This document shows positions 33,759-45,469 of a stretch of DNA of 64,000 nucleotides, piece by piece (the stretch's first letter is position 1; each line of letters begins with the position of its first letter). The stretch lies in assembly GCA_018907035.1 (NCBI GenBank), contig JACCIC010000217.1, positions 666,001-730,000 on the forward strand, in the 5' to 3' direction. The notes below the pieces were generated by a model. The model was not told the origin of the DNA, did no database searches, and was given only the letters and a program-made list of their open reading frames with translations. Both the position numbers and the translations under genes were made by a program. Source of the DNA: Sycobia sp. Sy_11 (Eukaryota; Arthropoda; Insecta; Hymenoptera; Epichrysomallidae).

Positions 33759-35053
33759 TCAGGTATGTGAATAAGTCTTTCCTGTTTTTTTTCAAATTTT
33801 GAGCCTTTATTGTGAAAAAATGGTTACAAATGAATTATTGAAAGTATTGGCCATCGCTAGCTACAACTTTTTCCCATCTTTCTGGCAACATACGAATCCC
33901 GTTGCGAAAAAATTCGACCGGTTTGGCCTCTATCCAGCCATCCACCCATTTTTTGGCTTCCTCGTAGGAAAGGAAGTGCTGGTCAGCCAGGCCATGCATC
34001 ATCGATCTGAAGAGATGGTAATCAGACGGAGCAACGTCTGGACTATACGGCGGGTGGGGTAGGACTTCCCATTTGAGCGTTTCTAAGTATGTTTTCACCG
34101 GCGGTGCAACATGTGGGCGAGCATTGTCATGTTGCAAAATAACTTTGTCGTGCCTGTCGGAGTATTGTGGGCGTTTTTCTCGCAGTGCGCGGCTCAAACG
34201 CATCAATTGTCGTCGATAGACCTCGCCTGTGATCCTTTCATTCGGTTTCAGAAGCTCATAGTAAACCACACTTAGCTGGTCCCATCATATACAGAGCATG
34301 AGCTTGGCGCCATGAATAGTTGGCTTGGCCGTCGATGATGATGCATGGCCGGGTATCATGGTAGTCCCCATGATTTTCTTCGCTTCGGATTATCGTAACG
34401 TATCCACTTTTCATCGCCAGTCACGATGCGATGCAGGAAACCCTTTCTTTTATGTCGCTGAAGCAGCTGTTCGCAAGTGAAAAAACGCCGTTCGACGTCT
34501 CTCAGCTTCAGTTCGTACGGCACCCAATTTCCTTGCTTTTGGATCATTCCCATGGCTTTCAAACGCTTGGAAATGGTTGTTCGGTCAACTCCCAATGCTT
34601 CAGCAAGTTTTTCTTGCGTTTGACAAGAATCTTCATCAAGCAAAGTCGCCAATTCTCGATCTTCAAAGATTTGCGGCCGCCCGGAACGCTCCTTGTCTTC
34701 CACGTCGAAATCACCGCTTTTGAAGCGTCGAAACCATCCGCGAACACTTGAATCATCGACACAACCTTCTCCATAAGCCTCCTGAAGCAATCGATGCGTC
34801 TCGGCAGCAGATTTCTTCAAATTTAACCAATAAAGTGAAACTTCCCGCAAATGACGTCGACTCGGCTCAAATTTCGACATTTTCACGATATCAAAAATTT
34901 ATGATGCGAAAAAATTTTAACTAATGTGTTAGTATGGAATTGTTGACATATGAATAAGCTTTGATTATGACATATGTAACCATTGAATACTCGCACAGTA
35001 TTGGTGGCGCCATCTCTTACAAAAAACGGGAAAGACTTATTCACACTCCTAAT
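33759..35053 (-). mobile_element. mariner (family C), near full length, in the gypsy integrase
   Basis: The 1295-bp element has termini TCAGGTATGTGAATAAG and (other end, reverse complement) TTAGGAGTGTGAATAAGTC, flanked by TA at 33757-33758 and 35054-35055. The minus strand encodes a transposase from about 34886: LREVSLYWLNLKKSAAETHR, a helix-turn-helix, DKERSGRP, VTGDEKW, LQHDNARPHVAPPV and PPYSPDVAPSDYHLF, giving a full D,D34D triad. It ends DGQYFQ at 33835. Against the sister copy at 60418 it carries an insertion of about 8 bp near 34355 (frameshift) and a TGG-to-TGA stop near 34287. Otherwise it looks young. Confidence 0.92.
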
Positions 35054-36128
35054 ATATAAATCATTGCCCAGAATGTCAGTTTTACAAAGTCTCTCAGAGG
35101 GCACCAACCGGTCGAATGACACACAGAAATGTGGAAGGGCCATGGACGAGTGTGGCCACTGACCTAATGGGTTCATTTCCTGCCAGTAAAGGTTAACACC
35201 GATATCTATTAATCTTTGAGGACCTATTCACCAAATATGTGTAGCTTCGACCACTATGCAAAGAAACAGAGCAAGCGATAGTTAAAGCGCTGGAAGAACT
35301 AGTTGTATTCAAATGGGACTGCCCCAAATTTCTAGTCTCTCACAATGGCACCGAGTTTGCCAACAAATTAGTCAAAAAGTGGTTCAGCGAACTCGGAATA
35401 ATATAACAACTGATAGCGCCATACCATACGCAGGCGAACCCTGTTGAGCGGGTAAACCACATATTCAAAGGTAACCTCATATCATCTCAGTCTTCGTAAA
35501 AAAAGATCATAAAGATTGAGACACCCACCTACCTGAACTGGCTTTTGCAATGAACACGTCTGTGCATGCAAGTACGCAACCGTCGCCAGCCTTTTTGAAT
35601 TTCGGTAGAAACCCAAGGGAGATACCCACGTACGGAAACATCCGCACAAACAACCAACCACGTCAGACATTAACACTTGCTAACTGGCTAACTCTAATGA
35701 AAAGGTTACCCAACATTCATGAATTAGTCAGGAAAAACTTATGTGAAGCCAGCGAGAACCAGGCGCACCACTATAACAAAAATAAAATAGAGGCATCGTT
35801 TGAGGAAAACGAGATGGTTTGTAGATCATCAAGGTCGGATAGATTTGCAGCAAAACTAGCTCCAAAGTTTATTGCTCCATGCCGAATAGTCAGGAAAATA
35901 TCCCCTGTTATCGTGAAAGACAGGAAGAAAACAAAAGTACATGTTCCGGACATAAAAGAATACTATCCCCCTAACAGGTCATCTCGGTTCTCCACAGGTA
36001 CCACCCGCAAAGACGATGTTTCTAGGCATAGGCAGAGGCAGAGGGCTGCGCTGGTCATTGTTGACCGATCAATTGTGTCGACCAGGGGACGTTCATTCCC
36101 CCCAATGCAACAGGCTCAACACCCGTAA
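35054..36128 (+). pseudogene. Gypsy 1 Pol, second part: integrase core and C-terminus
   Basis: Directly after the mariner the integrase resumes in phase, keeping one TA: HCPECQFYKVSQ completes the zinc-binding N-domain, then TDLMGSFPAS (first D), LVSHNGTEFANKL (in place of the expected DNGTEF, so the second D is N or H-shifted) and NPVERVNHIFKG (E). A 192-codon ORF (35550-36128) carries the C-terminal region, with LAPKFIAPCRIVRKISPVIV, a conserved small domain also present at 49221-48955 on the other strand. Stops lie at about 35190, 35240 and 35405. Confidence 0.83.
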
Positions 36129-37524
36129 ACGCGACTACGCCGGAAGTTCTAGAGACTCGCAGGAAAGCGACGCAAGAGCGTCAACGCGTACACGAACAAA
36201 CCCTCAATATGACTCAATTAGCCCAAGCCCTATACCCCCCATCCACCTCCTACCGCCACCAGCGATCGTCCTTAACGTCATAAAACTAGCGAAAATCCAG
36301 AAAACGATATCGTCTATGCTCGTCCGGAACGATGTAAAACTACAGCATCAACATCAACAGGAACAGCAGACGTAGAAAAAGGTAGTGAAAAAGAAACTGA
36401 CTGGATTTTTAATCCTTTCACAAAAAGATACGAGGACTTAGGTGACAGCATTGCCGTAGGTTACAAATCCAACAGCATCGCACATGACCGGACCGTTGGA
36501 AGCGTCCCGTAGACGCACAATAGTCCACCGTAACCCACGAGATGTAATACCGTATTCGACACTTGAGCAAATACGTTCCATTAGCCCCCACCGTACCGGC
36601 AACTCCACTACGGTAACCCCTAAAATAACAGTGATCATGACGATGGTAGTCGCCCCCCCCAAGATAATTTCGTACCTCCCAAGCGACCACACCCATCCTA
36701 TCCCGCAAGGCCGTTCGCGAAGTAACAGGCCGGGAAAAATATGGCTGCTGGACTTGTGGTAAAGACGGTCTTAGGTACTCCACCTGCCCACAACTGCGGA
36801 GTAGCAAATTTTGCTACCGCTGTGGTAGGCGACAGCAAGAAGCAGTGGCCAGGTAAAGGCGATAAGACGCCGCGGCAGATGCCCGAAGAAGTGGCAGAGG
36901 AAGAAAAAGCGCTAGAAAAGACCGAGCCCCCGACAGTTGTACAACCAAGAGCGCAAGAGACGACTGAAGCACTCGGCCACGGCACACAATCGGTTCTGAT
37001 CTTCATGCTGGGTACCAACGTCTACATCACGAAGTAGATACTAAGTAGGCACCGTCGAGCTGTTTCCCTTTGTTTTTCCAGATAGTTATTAGAAAGATTC
37101 CCCCATGTCCTCATACCGCGATACCAGCAAAGGTAGCAGAGTACACCGTTTAGAAGTGACTAACGCGACGAAATAGGGTTACGGGATATCATAATCGAGA
37201 ATAATAAATGGTAAAATACACGCGAGCGCGGCAATAAAGCGATGGTGCAGTGTTGATGGACGATGAGTGGCACTAAAAAAGAGCATACAATGGCTCCAAG
37301 TAAAGAGAAGGCTACTTGCCCGGCCCCCCAACACTGCCCCAACGATAGCTGAGAGGAAATCAGTAACTTCAGAGAAACCTCATTTACAGCAAACTCCATC
37401 GCAGAAAGAGCCAACGCATCGTAGAAAAGCCCGAAAAGATGGCCGAAGCCGGCCCCGAGCGAAGAAGAGTGACAAGCAAGAGTCACGCATTATATTTGGA
37501 ATTTACAAGCTACATCTGCAATAA
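36129..37524 (+). pseudogene. Gypsy 1 third ORF after pol, Gag-like zinc knuckles
   Basis: After Pol comes a further coding region in several frames. Near 36175-36240 it reads RQRVHEQTLNMTQLAQALYP. At 36741-36830 it reads CWTCGKDGLRYSTCP and KFCYRCGRR, zinc knuckles like those of Gag; the expected histidine is L in this copy. A charged stretch (KKWQRKKKR-like) follows, and the last open piece 37267-37524 ends DKQESRIIFGIYKL. The minus-strand copy 2 (48955-47830) has the same order, with CWNCGDNGHRYSTY and NFCYRCGSR, keeping the histidine. A zinc-knuckle ORF downstream of pol is not the standard gypsy layout, where an env would sit. No signal peptide or membrane segment is visible. Role unknown; nucleic-acid binding is likely from the knuckles. 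Confidence 0.65.
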
Positions 37525-37765
37525 ATACATATATATGCACAGCTGATACGAATCTGCGCCGGGCTCGCGATGCCTCAATACTGAGGCTTCGGGATAATCC
37601 CCATAATATAACTATGGAAATCTGCGTTTAAAGAAAGCCCCCCTTTTTTACACGATCTCCACTCGAGATAGGTACAATGTGTCCGTGCTTAATGGTAAAC
37701 GACGTCTCCCCCCGCCGATCGTACCGCTTCGAGGATGAATGAACAACGGGCTTCTCCTACGCGCG
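37525..37765. other. Spacer between gypsy 1 and the errantivirus-type element
   Basis: GC-richer than average, no open frame of note. It may be the 3' untranslated region or part of an LTR of gypsy 1; I found no second copy in the window to test that. Confidence 0.4.
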
Positions 37766-38116
37766 AGTTAAATAACTATATTTTGAGAACCCGTATTTAT
37801 AGTCCGAAGCTTACGAACGAATACGTGAGAAACACAAAATATTGATAAAGGAAAGTAAAGCAATTGAACGCGAGGAGTTAATTGAAGTACTTTTTATTTA
37901 CACTTCTTTACAGCTTCAGATCGCGACAGAGAGTGTCGCATCACTGATTATTAATTCATTTATAGCCTTCAGTGTCTTTTCTTTTTCACTGATGATTCGT
38001 ACGGGATGTTTAGTCTATCGCAGGTCCAGATAAAAGATAGCCTACAGAGAACAATAGGAGCTAATAAGATGCCAGACAGATCGATGCGTTGGTGCATTCG
38101 TGTGATTCATATATCT
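37766..38116 (-). repeat. Errantivirus-type 3' LTR
   Basis: 351 bp, matching 43510-43828 with small indels; a stretch of about 16 bp near 38083-38100 and another near 37795-37806 are absent from the other copy. On the plus strand it starts AGTTAAATAACTATATTTTG. Confidence 0.9.
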
Positions 38117-39589
38117 CCGCCCTGGCGAAATTCAAAGACGTCCTCGTCGTTGATAGGCGGAGAATGCTGCTTTCTTTTATTTATTGTGTGTTTATATGCC
38201 AAGTATATCATGAGCATCAATAAGGCAAGCGAAACAAGCGTAATCGCCGATACCGACGTATGAAACTCTCTTCCAAATGGTTTATATACAGGCGCAATTA
38301 TTGTCGGCAAATTTAACTCCTTTAATGGTTCAAAACTTAATTCATGATCTTTAATTATTACTGGTAAAATTAAATTTGACTGTTGTATTTCTCCAAATAT
38401 TTCATGAGGCTTATAATCTTTGACTTCAATATCTCTTCCTCGTATCTTATGTGTTCCTTTGATGTGGTTTCGGTTTCATCAACTCTGATTTCGATTGGAA
38501 ATTTGCTAGAGACAAGTATACCATCTGATAGTTCATATGTAAATATTAAAGGCGAAACTATTGGAATTACAATCGGCTTGGCGTTCTCTGTATTAACTTG
38601 GTAACATACATATGTTCTTTTATACATTTCATAACATGTTTGAGAAAATAGCTTGAAAAGCTGTCCAACTAAAATCCAAGGCACGCTAATTAGTTCTGTT
38701 TGATTAATATTATTGATGATTGCGAGCCTTTGAATAAGGGAGAATTCGATAGGATTGAAGATTGGAATTTTGAGTGTGTAAATGAGAGTCATGGGTAAAT
38801 GCGATTGTTCTCCGAGAAGAACAAAAGTCTAATAAATTCTGGTAATCTAACATAAGCTCTTTTTGAGAGTAAACTTTAGACAGATGTTTCCGAATATATA
38901 ATATTTGTTTATATTGTAATATTTCTAAATCGAATAATTTTTCCGAAAAAATGAATAATCTTTTAATTTTACTTGATAATCGAAGAAAATTTTGTTCCTG
39001 TATTTTGAGTATAACGGTGATTTCGAAATTATTAATTCTTGTATTTTCATTTTTCAGCGTCGTTGTTATATTTAATAAATGTCTATTAATAACATCAGTA
39101 TTGCTATTGATCATCTTTGCTTATCTTGTTCACTATGCTTATTGATTTATTTAATGTAACGATATCTTCCTGTTGTTGATGATCCAGTAAATTAAAATAG
39201 TTATTTATTCTCACCAGGTCTGTAACGTTTGGGTTTCCGAAAATATATTTGACTACTGTACCTAACCCATCAAAGAGACCTCTCTTCATTCTTTCGCTTT
39301 GTGGTGTTATTTGTTGTATATCCTGTTGTATTTCTTTACATAATATCGAGGCTTGTTTTAACAAGTTGGGTTTCTGAAGTTCTGATCGAGAAGATAATAT
39401 TGAATAACTAGTTAAAATTTCTTCATAGGTTTGCGTTAACTTTGTTAAATTTATCCGAAAGTGTAGATAATGATAATTTGCAATAATTCTTCCTATTCCT
39501 TGCTGGTAAGCATAGTGTGTTTTATTGGTGTCGATTTCATCACTTGTTACAAGAGTCGCGGCGACAATTATCAAGAGTGTCGTCTTCAT
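38107..39589 (-). pseudogene. env: Endogenous envelope (F-protein-like) of the errantivirus-type element, broken
   Basis: The minus-strand gene starts at the ATG at 39589 with a hydrophobic signal-peptide-like N-terminus (about residues 1-16). A basic furin-type site RMKR lies at residues 100-103 (39292-39281), directly followed by a glycine-rich hydrophobic GLFDGLG fusion-peptide-like stretch. This arrangement is typical of errantivirus and baculovirus F-type envelopes. The frame is lost near 39110 and picked up in other frames at 39114-38710 and 38792-38370. A C-terminal piece (38310-38107) carries one membrane segment of about 20 residues and a short charged tail. At least three frame breaks make it non-functional. 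It ends at the 3' LTR boundary, as usual for the family. Confidence 0.82.
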
Positions 39590-39599
39590 CCTTCTGTAA

Positions 39600-42345
39600 A
39601 AGAAACGAAGGTTTTCTTAATCTTTTAGCACTCCGCAGGTCATAGCGGCGTGGTTGTCCGTGTATATAACATTCTAGTGAAGGGCCTTTTTGTTTTTCTA
39701 CAAGCAATTTTTGATAGCGAGGCGAGGTTTTATCGCGTTGCTGTTGATGTATTTTAATATAAATTTCCTTACTTTCAAGCGCCTGATTTAATTCATCAGG
39801 TAACTTTTGCTGCCTTTTCTGTTTATTACATAGCTTGTCATAAAAAGGTAGAATTTCGTTTTTTCGAATTTCATTGTATTATTTTTCAATTACGTCTGCT
39901 TTCGGTTCAATAATATTTTTATGTAATTCGTCATACGGTCCATATAGAAGTGTAAACGGTGCGAATTTTATGCAAGAGTGAATTATTTGATTATATATAA
40001 GTATAGCCGAAGTCATATGATTTTTAATAATTTCGTTGAGATTTTGATTCACTAAAATGTCTAATTTCTCTCTCAGAGTAGAATGTAGCCTTTCGATTGG
40101 ACCATTAGATGTGTGTCTGTTGATGGTCGTTGGGTGGTATTCGATCTTATGAATTTTGTAAAATTCTCTAAATACTGCCGATTGTGTTTAAATAAGTGTT
40201 TAAATAAGTAAAGAAAAATATCATTTATAATCAGCATTGATGAAAATTCAAATTCGAGTGATTTTGATAATTAAGTTCGCGGATAATACTTTTAAACGAT
40301 TTCGAGTGCACGGAAAGTTGTTTGGCTCTATTAAATGCTTAACTTTGGTATTCACCGCTAGGTTACGAACATATCCTTGGATCACATATAAAAGGTTTAG
40401 CGAAGTTGAATCTACATATAACCAAGCCAACGTCGAGATTTATGCTTCTTGCTTAATTCACATAAATTTGCTGATTAATTATTTTTTAATTCAAAATATC
40501 ATAACCAGATCGTTGAAAAGTTCTCTTAGTAGGAATACTAGACATGCTGGATGACACGCTACATTACGATTATATGAGACCACTTCCAATCACTTCCAAC
40601 TCACACAATTATCGGTAGTAATTTTGTCGGGAAACCCATGGTGAGATGCGAAATTGATCTCTATTGATTTAATACTGTAATAGCATTTCTGTTGGATAAA
40701 AGATAAGCTTGAGCGTATTTCGAAAAGATGTCAATTATGTGGTTTTGAAATTTTTGCATAATCTTTGATAAATTTTCGGTAATAACCGGTCAGTCCCAAG
40801 AATTATTTTACTTCTTTTTGCGTTTTTGGGATAGGGTATTTGATTATAGATTTAATGTTTTCAGGGTTCGGTTTAATTCCTCACCGTGTTATGATATGGC
40901 CTAAAAATGTAACTTCTTTCCTTAAGAATTCGCTTTTGTCTGGTTGAATTTTTAGTTCGTAATTTTTTAATTTGTCGAAAATCAGTTTTAAATGTTGTAG
41001 ATGTTCTTGGAGAGATTTAGAAAATACGACAATGTGGTTCATATAAACGAAACAAAATTTGTGTAAATATTTCCTTAAAACTTTATCCATCATTCTTTGA
41101 AAAGTTGCAGGGGCGTTTTTTAAACCGAACTGCATACGAGCGTATTCGTAATGTAAAGACTGTTTTTTCTATTGCATTATTATCAAGCGGTATTTGATGG
41201 AAACCTTGTGCCAAATCTAATGTAGAGAAATATGTACATTTGCCTAAATTCTCTAAAATTTCATCCATTCTAGCTAGAGGGTACTTGTCCTCAATGGTTT
41301 TATCGTTGAGTTTTCGATAATCTATCACCATCCTCCACGTCTTTTTTCCAATTGCATCTGGTTTTTTGGAAACAATCCAAATGGGCGAAGCGTACGGTGA
41401 ATTACTTGGCCGTATTATTTCGTCGTTTAATAACTTTCTTAGTTCCTCCTGTATAGCTTCTTTCAAATGATACGGATAATATTGAGTGATCGTCTCTCGT
41501 TCTGATAGTGTGAGTCACTGCTGTGGTTGCGGATAGCTTATCGTTTTCGCTGTAGAAGCAATCTTTATACCTGTAGCATAGTCTGATAATTTTTTCCTTT
41601 TCTTCATTATTCATATGATCAGTCCTTATTTGCATTTTTATTTCTTGATGATGATTTAGGTCGTCTTTTTACATTTTTCTGGTAAGTTATGTAAATAATT
41701 TATTTCAAACTTTGCTGTACTGAACATCTGAGTTTTATAATTTATATTTGCTTGTAATTTTCGCAAAACTTTATGTCCAATTAAGCAGTTATACGTAGAG
41801 TGCCATGATGTTATTAAAAAGGTGATTGGTGTATTATCTCCGAATTCGCGTAAAATTGGGAATGTAAGTGCATCTGTACCTTGTATTATCTTATACACTG
41901 ATTTAACTTCAAAATTATGCGAAAAGATATATTTGAAAAGTAATTTATAGGCTATTTTTGAGTTAATAATTGAAGACGAGACTCCAGAATCTATGAGAAT
42001 TTTTAACGGTAGATTTGTTGTTATTATGTGAGGTAATTGGGGGCATTTTCCAATATTATTCAAATTTACTACCTCCCCTTCTTGAAAATTTTCATAGGTT
42101 AAATTTTGCTCTTCGAGACAAGCTGTTTCATCCTGCATTTGCTCTTCGTTTGAGAGTTCTTCCGTATAAATTTCCTCCTCTGGTATGTCTTCTTGCTTAT
42201 GTAATTCTTCTGAAAGAAAATCCGGTGGGCCGGTGCTTTTGAAAAAGTTACTGCCTCTTGATCGTATATTATTCGATGTCGCTGAATTGATATTTCGACC
42301 AAAATTATTATCTGGCCGGCTCGTATTTCGGGTACTTATCGACAT
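39600..42345 (-). pseudogene. Errantivirus-type Pol, broken, RNase H missing
   Basis: The protease (42345-41656) has LIDSGVSSSIIN and a LIGHKVLRKLQA flap region. RT runs from about 41635 to 40880: [62 protein letters not shown]. The catalytic box reads [11 protein letters not shown], so the aspartate pair is replaced by N-H. RT is followed by YYRKFIKDYAKISKP (about 40780), then directly by integrase sequence ASHHGFPDKITTDN (about 40620); the RNase H domain and integrase N-domain are therefore deleted. Unrelated sequence fills about 40200-40600. The integrase resumes with [16 protein letters not shown] (catalytic E, near 40100) and a C-terminal region down to 39600. Confidence 0.82.
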
Positions 42346-43201
42346 TGGAGTCGGTTGATAATTTTGTTGTCTAGTATTATTAGAACTTTTTTAAAAATAA
42401 TTTCCAAAGGTGTTTCCAATGTTTGTGGGTCTAAAATTAGGTTGCACTTGCGGGGCTGAGAAGGCATTTCAATTTTCGGGCGTATTAAATGGGTTAAAAT
42501 TCCTTGCATTTGTAGGTGCACTAAGTGAGTTAATATTTCTCGAATTTAGGGATGTATTAAATAGATTAGTATTCCTAAAATTATTATAGTTACTAGGTTT
42601 AGGTTTATTTTCTCTGATTCTCTCAAAATTGAGAAATTCAGCTTGTTGTTTATAATTATCAAGCTTCCTACATTTGATCAAGCTTTGATATCGTCTAGAT
42701 CGAAGTGTGTTAAGTGTGAGTGATATGGCTCCTTTATGCCATTAATAAAAGTATTTCGCGTAATATTTTCATAAAATTCAAATTTCATTTGCCTTAAATT
42801 AGCATCTTGAACATTCAATTGAATATGTTCTTTTAATTTATTTAGACGTAGTTTTATTTAGTCAGCGTATTTATCAAAATGTTGATTAGATAATTGATAA
42901 CATGTCGTCAGTTTATTAAATAATAAATCCTCCGAACTAGGATCACTATATATATTTATTAAAATTCTTTTGCATTAGTGCCATGTTGCGGGATTATTTG
43001 CAACAATCAAATCTAAAGCGTCGCCATATATTCTCGATTCAGCGCCAACAAAGATACATATATTGTGTCATCATTTGTGGCTAAGGCGTCTCTAAATTTA
43101 TCGCACGTTTGTAAAAAATGCGAAAGAAGTTTTGTTCCTCCTTCGTATTTGAGGATCGCGTCGCGCCATATATTCAATCTAAGTTTAAATTGTTCCGCCA
43201 T
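42340..43201 (-). pseudogene. Errantivirus-type Gag, broken
   Basis: The frame starts near the ATG at 43201 (MAEQFKLRLNIWRDAILKYE) and continues in shifting frames: FLQTCDKFRDAL, LNKLKEHIQ, FINGIKEPYHSHL, and a polar Asn/Pro-rich C-terminus with repeated (N/R)xFNPFN-like units near 42690-42460. There is no zinc knuckle, as is common for errantivirus Gag. A (TA)n array at 43241-43277 sits between the 5' LTR side and the start. Several stops are visible, for instance near 42980 and 42860. Confidence 0.7.
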
Positions 43202-43239
43202 TTTGTTAAAGATGTTCGTTTTTCTTTTCTTTCAACAAT

Positions 43240-43282
<43 letters not shown>

Positions 43283-43509
43283 TTGGATAGATGGGATTAA
43301 GGAATTTCAAAGACTCACTGTTTATTCTTTGAAGATTCCAGATGATTTTCTGCCTATAGGTGGGACTTGAGTTGCACGTAGTAAGTTTTCAAAAGTCAAC
43401 TGCGACGATGGGGCTGAAACACCAACTGCCTCCTTGTCGTTGATTTCCTTCACGAAGTTTGAAGGTGAATCCTAATTCAGCAGCTTCGCAGGATCCTGTC
43501 CGCAGCGCC

Positions 43510-43828
43510 AGTTAAATAACTATATTTTGAGAGTTTACGAACGAATACGCGAGAAACACAAAATATTGATAAAGGAAAGTAAAGCAATTGAACAAGAGGA
43601 GTTAATTGATGTACTTTTTATTTACACTTCTTTACAGCTTCAGATCCCGACAGTGAGTGTCGCATCGCTGCTTATTAATTCATTTATACCTTTCAGTGTT
43701 TTTGTCTTTTCTTCTTCACTGATAATCCGTACGGGAGGTTAGTCTGTCGCAGGTCCAGATAAAAGATAGCCTACAGAGAACAATAGGAGCTGATAAGATG
43801 GCAGACAGATCGTGTGATCCATATAACT
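43510..43828 (-). repeat. Errantivirus-type 5' LTR
   Basis: 319 bp, ending ...CCATATAACT on the plus strand, followed by the CGCG target duplication. It is the upstream LTR with respect to the minus-strand genes. The primer site lies just left of it. Confidence 0.9.
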
Positions 43829-43832
43829 CGCG

Positions 43833-44867
43833 CGAGTGCGAGGGTTTTCCATTTCGTTTTCCACGTTGAAAAGGACAGTATGAACTGCGCGTGCTCTGGT
43901 CCAGTCTGTGGCGGTATATTTGCGAATAAGTTCGGGCGCGATAATTTCTTTAATATCTTATAGAATATACTATTATGACTTGTGTTTGTAACGGTATGGT
44001 AGGATCAATTATTGGGGCCCTTGGCAATTACTTGCATTACACTGGTGTTAAAGTGCATTTATCAGCCGTGGCAAGGATACGAGGCCTTGTGGAAATCGAC
44101 CCCTACGCCGATTTCCGAGGATCTCCCGAATGGCGACTCTGCCCTGCGGCTGCCGTTTGCGCTAAGGGCTGTCCCCGTGCCCAAGACGTTGGGATCGCAA
44201 CGCAGCATAGGATGGATTGCAGAGCCTCCTCATAGATAAAGTGATCTTTTGCATATTCTCTAAGACGTCTTTTATATATGTAAATCTTATTTGTTTATTG
44301 TATTTTATTAATTAATTATTTCATTATATAATTTTAATAAAGACTCATTGAGTGGAGGTTTTCTATGCCAATCATTTTTAATAAATTCATTATTTTGCCT
44401 AATAAAACAAGGGTTGCATTTTTTTCTTTAACCATATTCAAATATACATTCATCCCCAACTGAACCTTATTCTTATCAAAACACATTATGAAATATAGAG
44501 TTTACCTAGATAATAGATTAGAGTAGTTAGATTATAAGTTTCATATTTTTATTATACATGTTTTAGTTTTAGCTTAGTTTTAGTAACGCATTACAAGATA
44601 TACCTTTTTTCTTTTCTTAAATAACTGGCTAGCTTAGCTATTTATAAATATAATATTTATAAATATAATATCTTTTATTTTTCAGCGCACAAAGTATGTT
44701 GTTTAATTTATAAAAGTTTCCCACAGTAGTCAGTAACTCCTGACATTGTATCTTTTAAACCAGCGCGTAGTCTTTATATTTTATTTTCTTTTTATATATA
44801 CGACTAAGATAGAAACCTGCCATTAGTATCTAAGATTTTTGTAACATTATAGACAGCCACCACCTCG
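43833..44867. other. Unassigned, possibly a diverged BEL-type LTR
   Basis: A GC-richer part (44080-44240) has open frames in two phases but no known motif. At 44355-44385 the words GAGTGGAGGTTTTCTATGCC resemble the BEL LTR at 13548-13568 (AGTGGAGGTTTTTTATGCC), followed by AATAAA-rich DNA as in that LTR. This suggests a decayed relative of that LTR over about 43990-44450; the match is short. Confidence 0.35.
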
Positions 44868-45469
44868 CGACAACACCGAGAGACCACCGATGGTCACAAC
44901 AAAAGGTACAGTTTTTATTTTCATTATTCAAAAAAAATTGTAACTTTAATTTAGTAATAAAAAGAAAATTACATGTGATCGGTTCCGATATTCATATATC
45001 CCAATCATTATCCTCAATAACATCCTTACTAGACGACTTCGAACATAGACGCGTAAATGATTAGACCGAGAATAATTGTGCCTCACACATCGGTTTGAAA
45101 GCGGGAGTTTGTGACCGGCCAAACTGCCGGTCCGCGGTTACGAAATCGAATGTTCGCGCGTGAAGGCGAAAATGCGCTAAGCGCGAGCCACGAGAGTGCG
45201 CGACTTGCACGCACGAAGGAGGAAGTTGAGAGAAGAATCGTTCTTCTCTTCCTAGCTGACGAGGAAAACAGTTGCGCCGGGAAGAGAAACACCCAAAATA
45301 ATATAACTCTCTCTCGAGCCTGTCGCCCACTGACGCCATCATCATCCAGAGCATACCGACTCCTCCATCTGCGTTTACATCGGCACATTCCAGGCAGTCA
45401 CGCCTGATCGAGCGACCATCCTCACGGTCGTCCTCCAAGAGTCACCTGTTTGTGCCAAATTTTACCCAA

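Larger units (their letters stand above)
29745..37524 (+). mobile_element. Gypsy-type LTR retrotransposon 1, degenerate, with third ORF after pol
   Basis: Coding remnants in the order gag, protease, RT, RNase H, integrase, then an extra ORF with zinc knuckles. Related sequence lies at 47830-51172 on the minus strand. I could not find LTRs. The integrase is split by a full-length mariner (33759-35053, TA duplication). The errantivirus-type element at 37766 starts 240 bp downstream, perhaps within this element's 3' end. Frameshifts and stops are frequent throughout. Confidence 0.85.
37766..43828 (-). mobile_element. Errantivirus-type (gypsy group) LTR element with env
   Basis: Two direct LTRs, 37766-38116 and 43510-43828, have the errantivirus-style ends AGTTA... 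and ...TAACT. CGCG lies immediately outside both (37762-37765 and 43829-43832), a 4-bp target duplication within alternating purine/pyrimidine sequence. On the minus strand the 5' LTR (43510-43828) is followed at 43509 by TGGCGCTGCGGACAGG, a primer site of the tRNA type used by gypsy. A purine-rich CGCCAGGGCGG precedes the 3' LTR. Genes on the minus strand: gag, pol, env. RNase H is missing and many breaks occur. Confidence 0.9.

Noticed and set aside
43975..44239. Two overlapping plus-strand ORFs of 86 and 75 codons
   Set aside because: GC-richer DNA gives chance open frames; neither has a recognisable motif and the area may be LTR-derived.
45061..45438. Overlapping ORFs of 98-125 codons on both strands
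   Set aside because: All frames are open because the block is GC-rich; composition is unlike protein and no motif is present.
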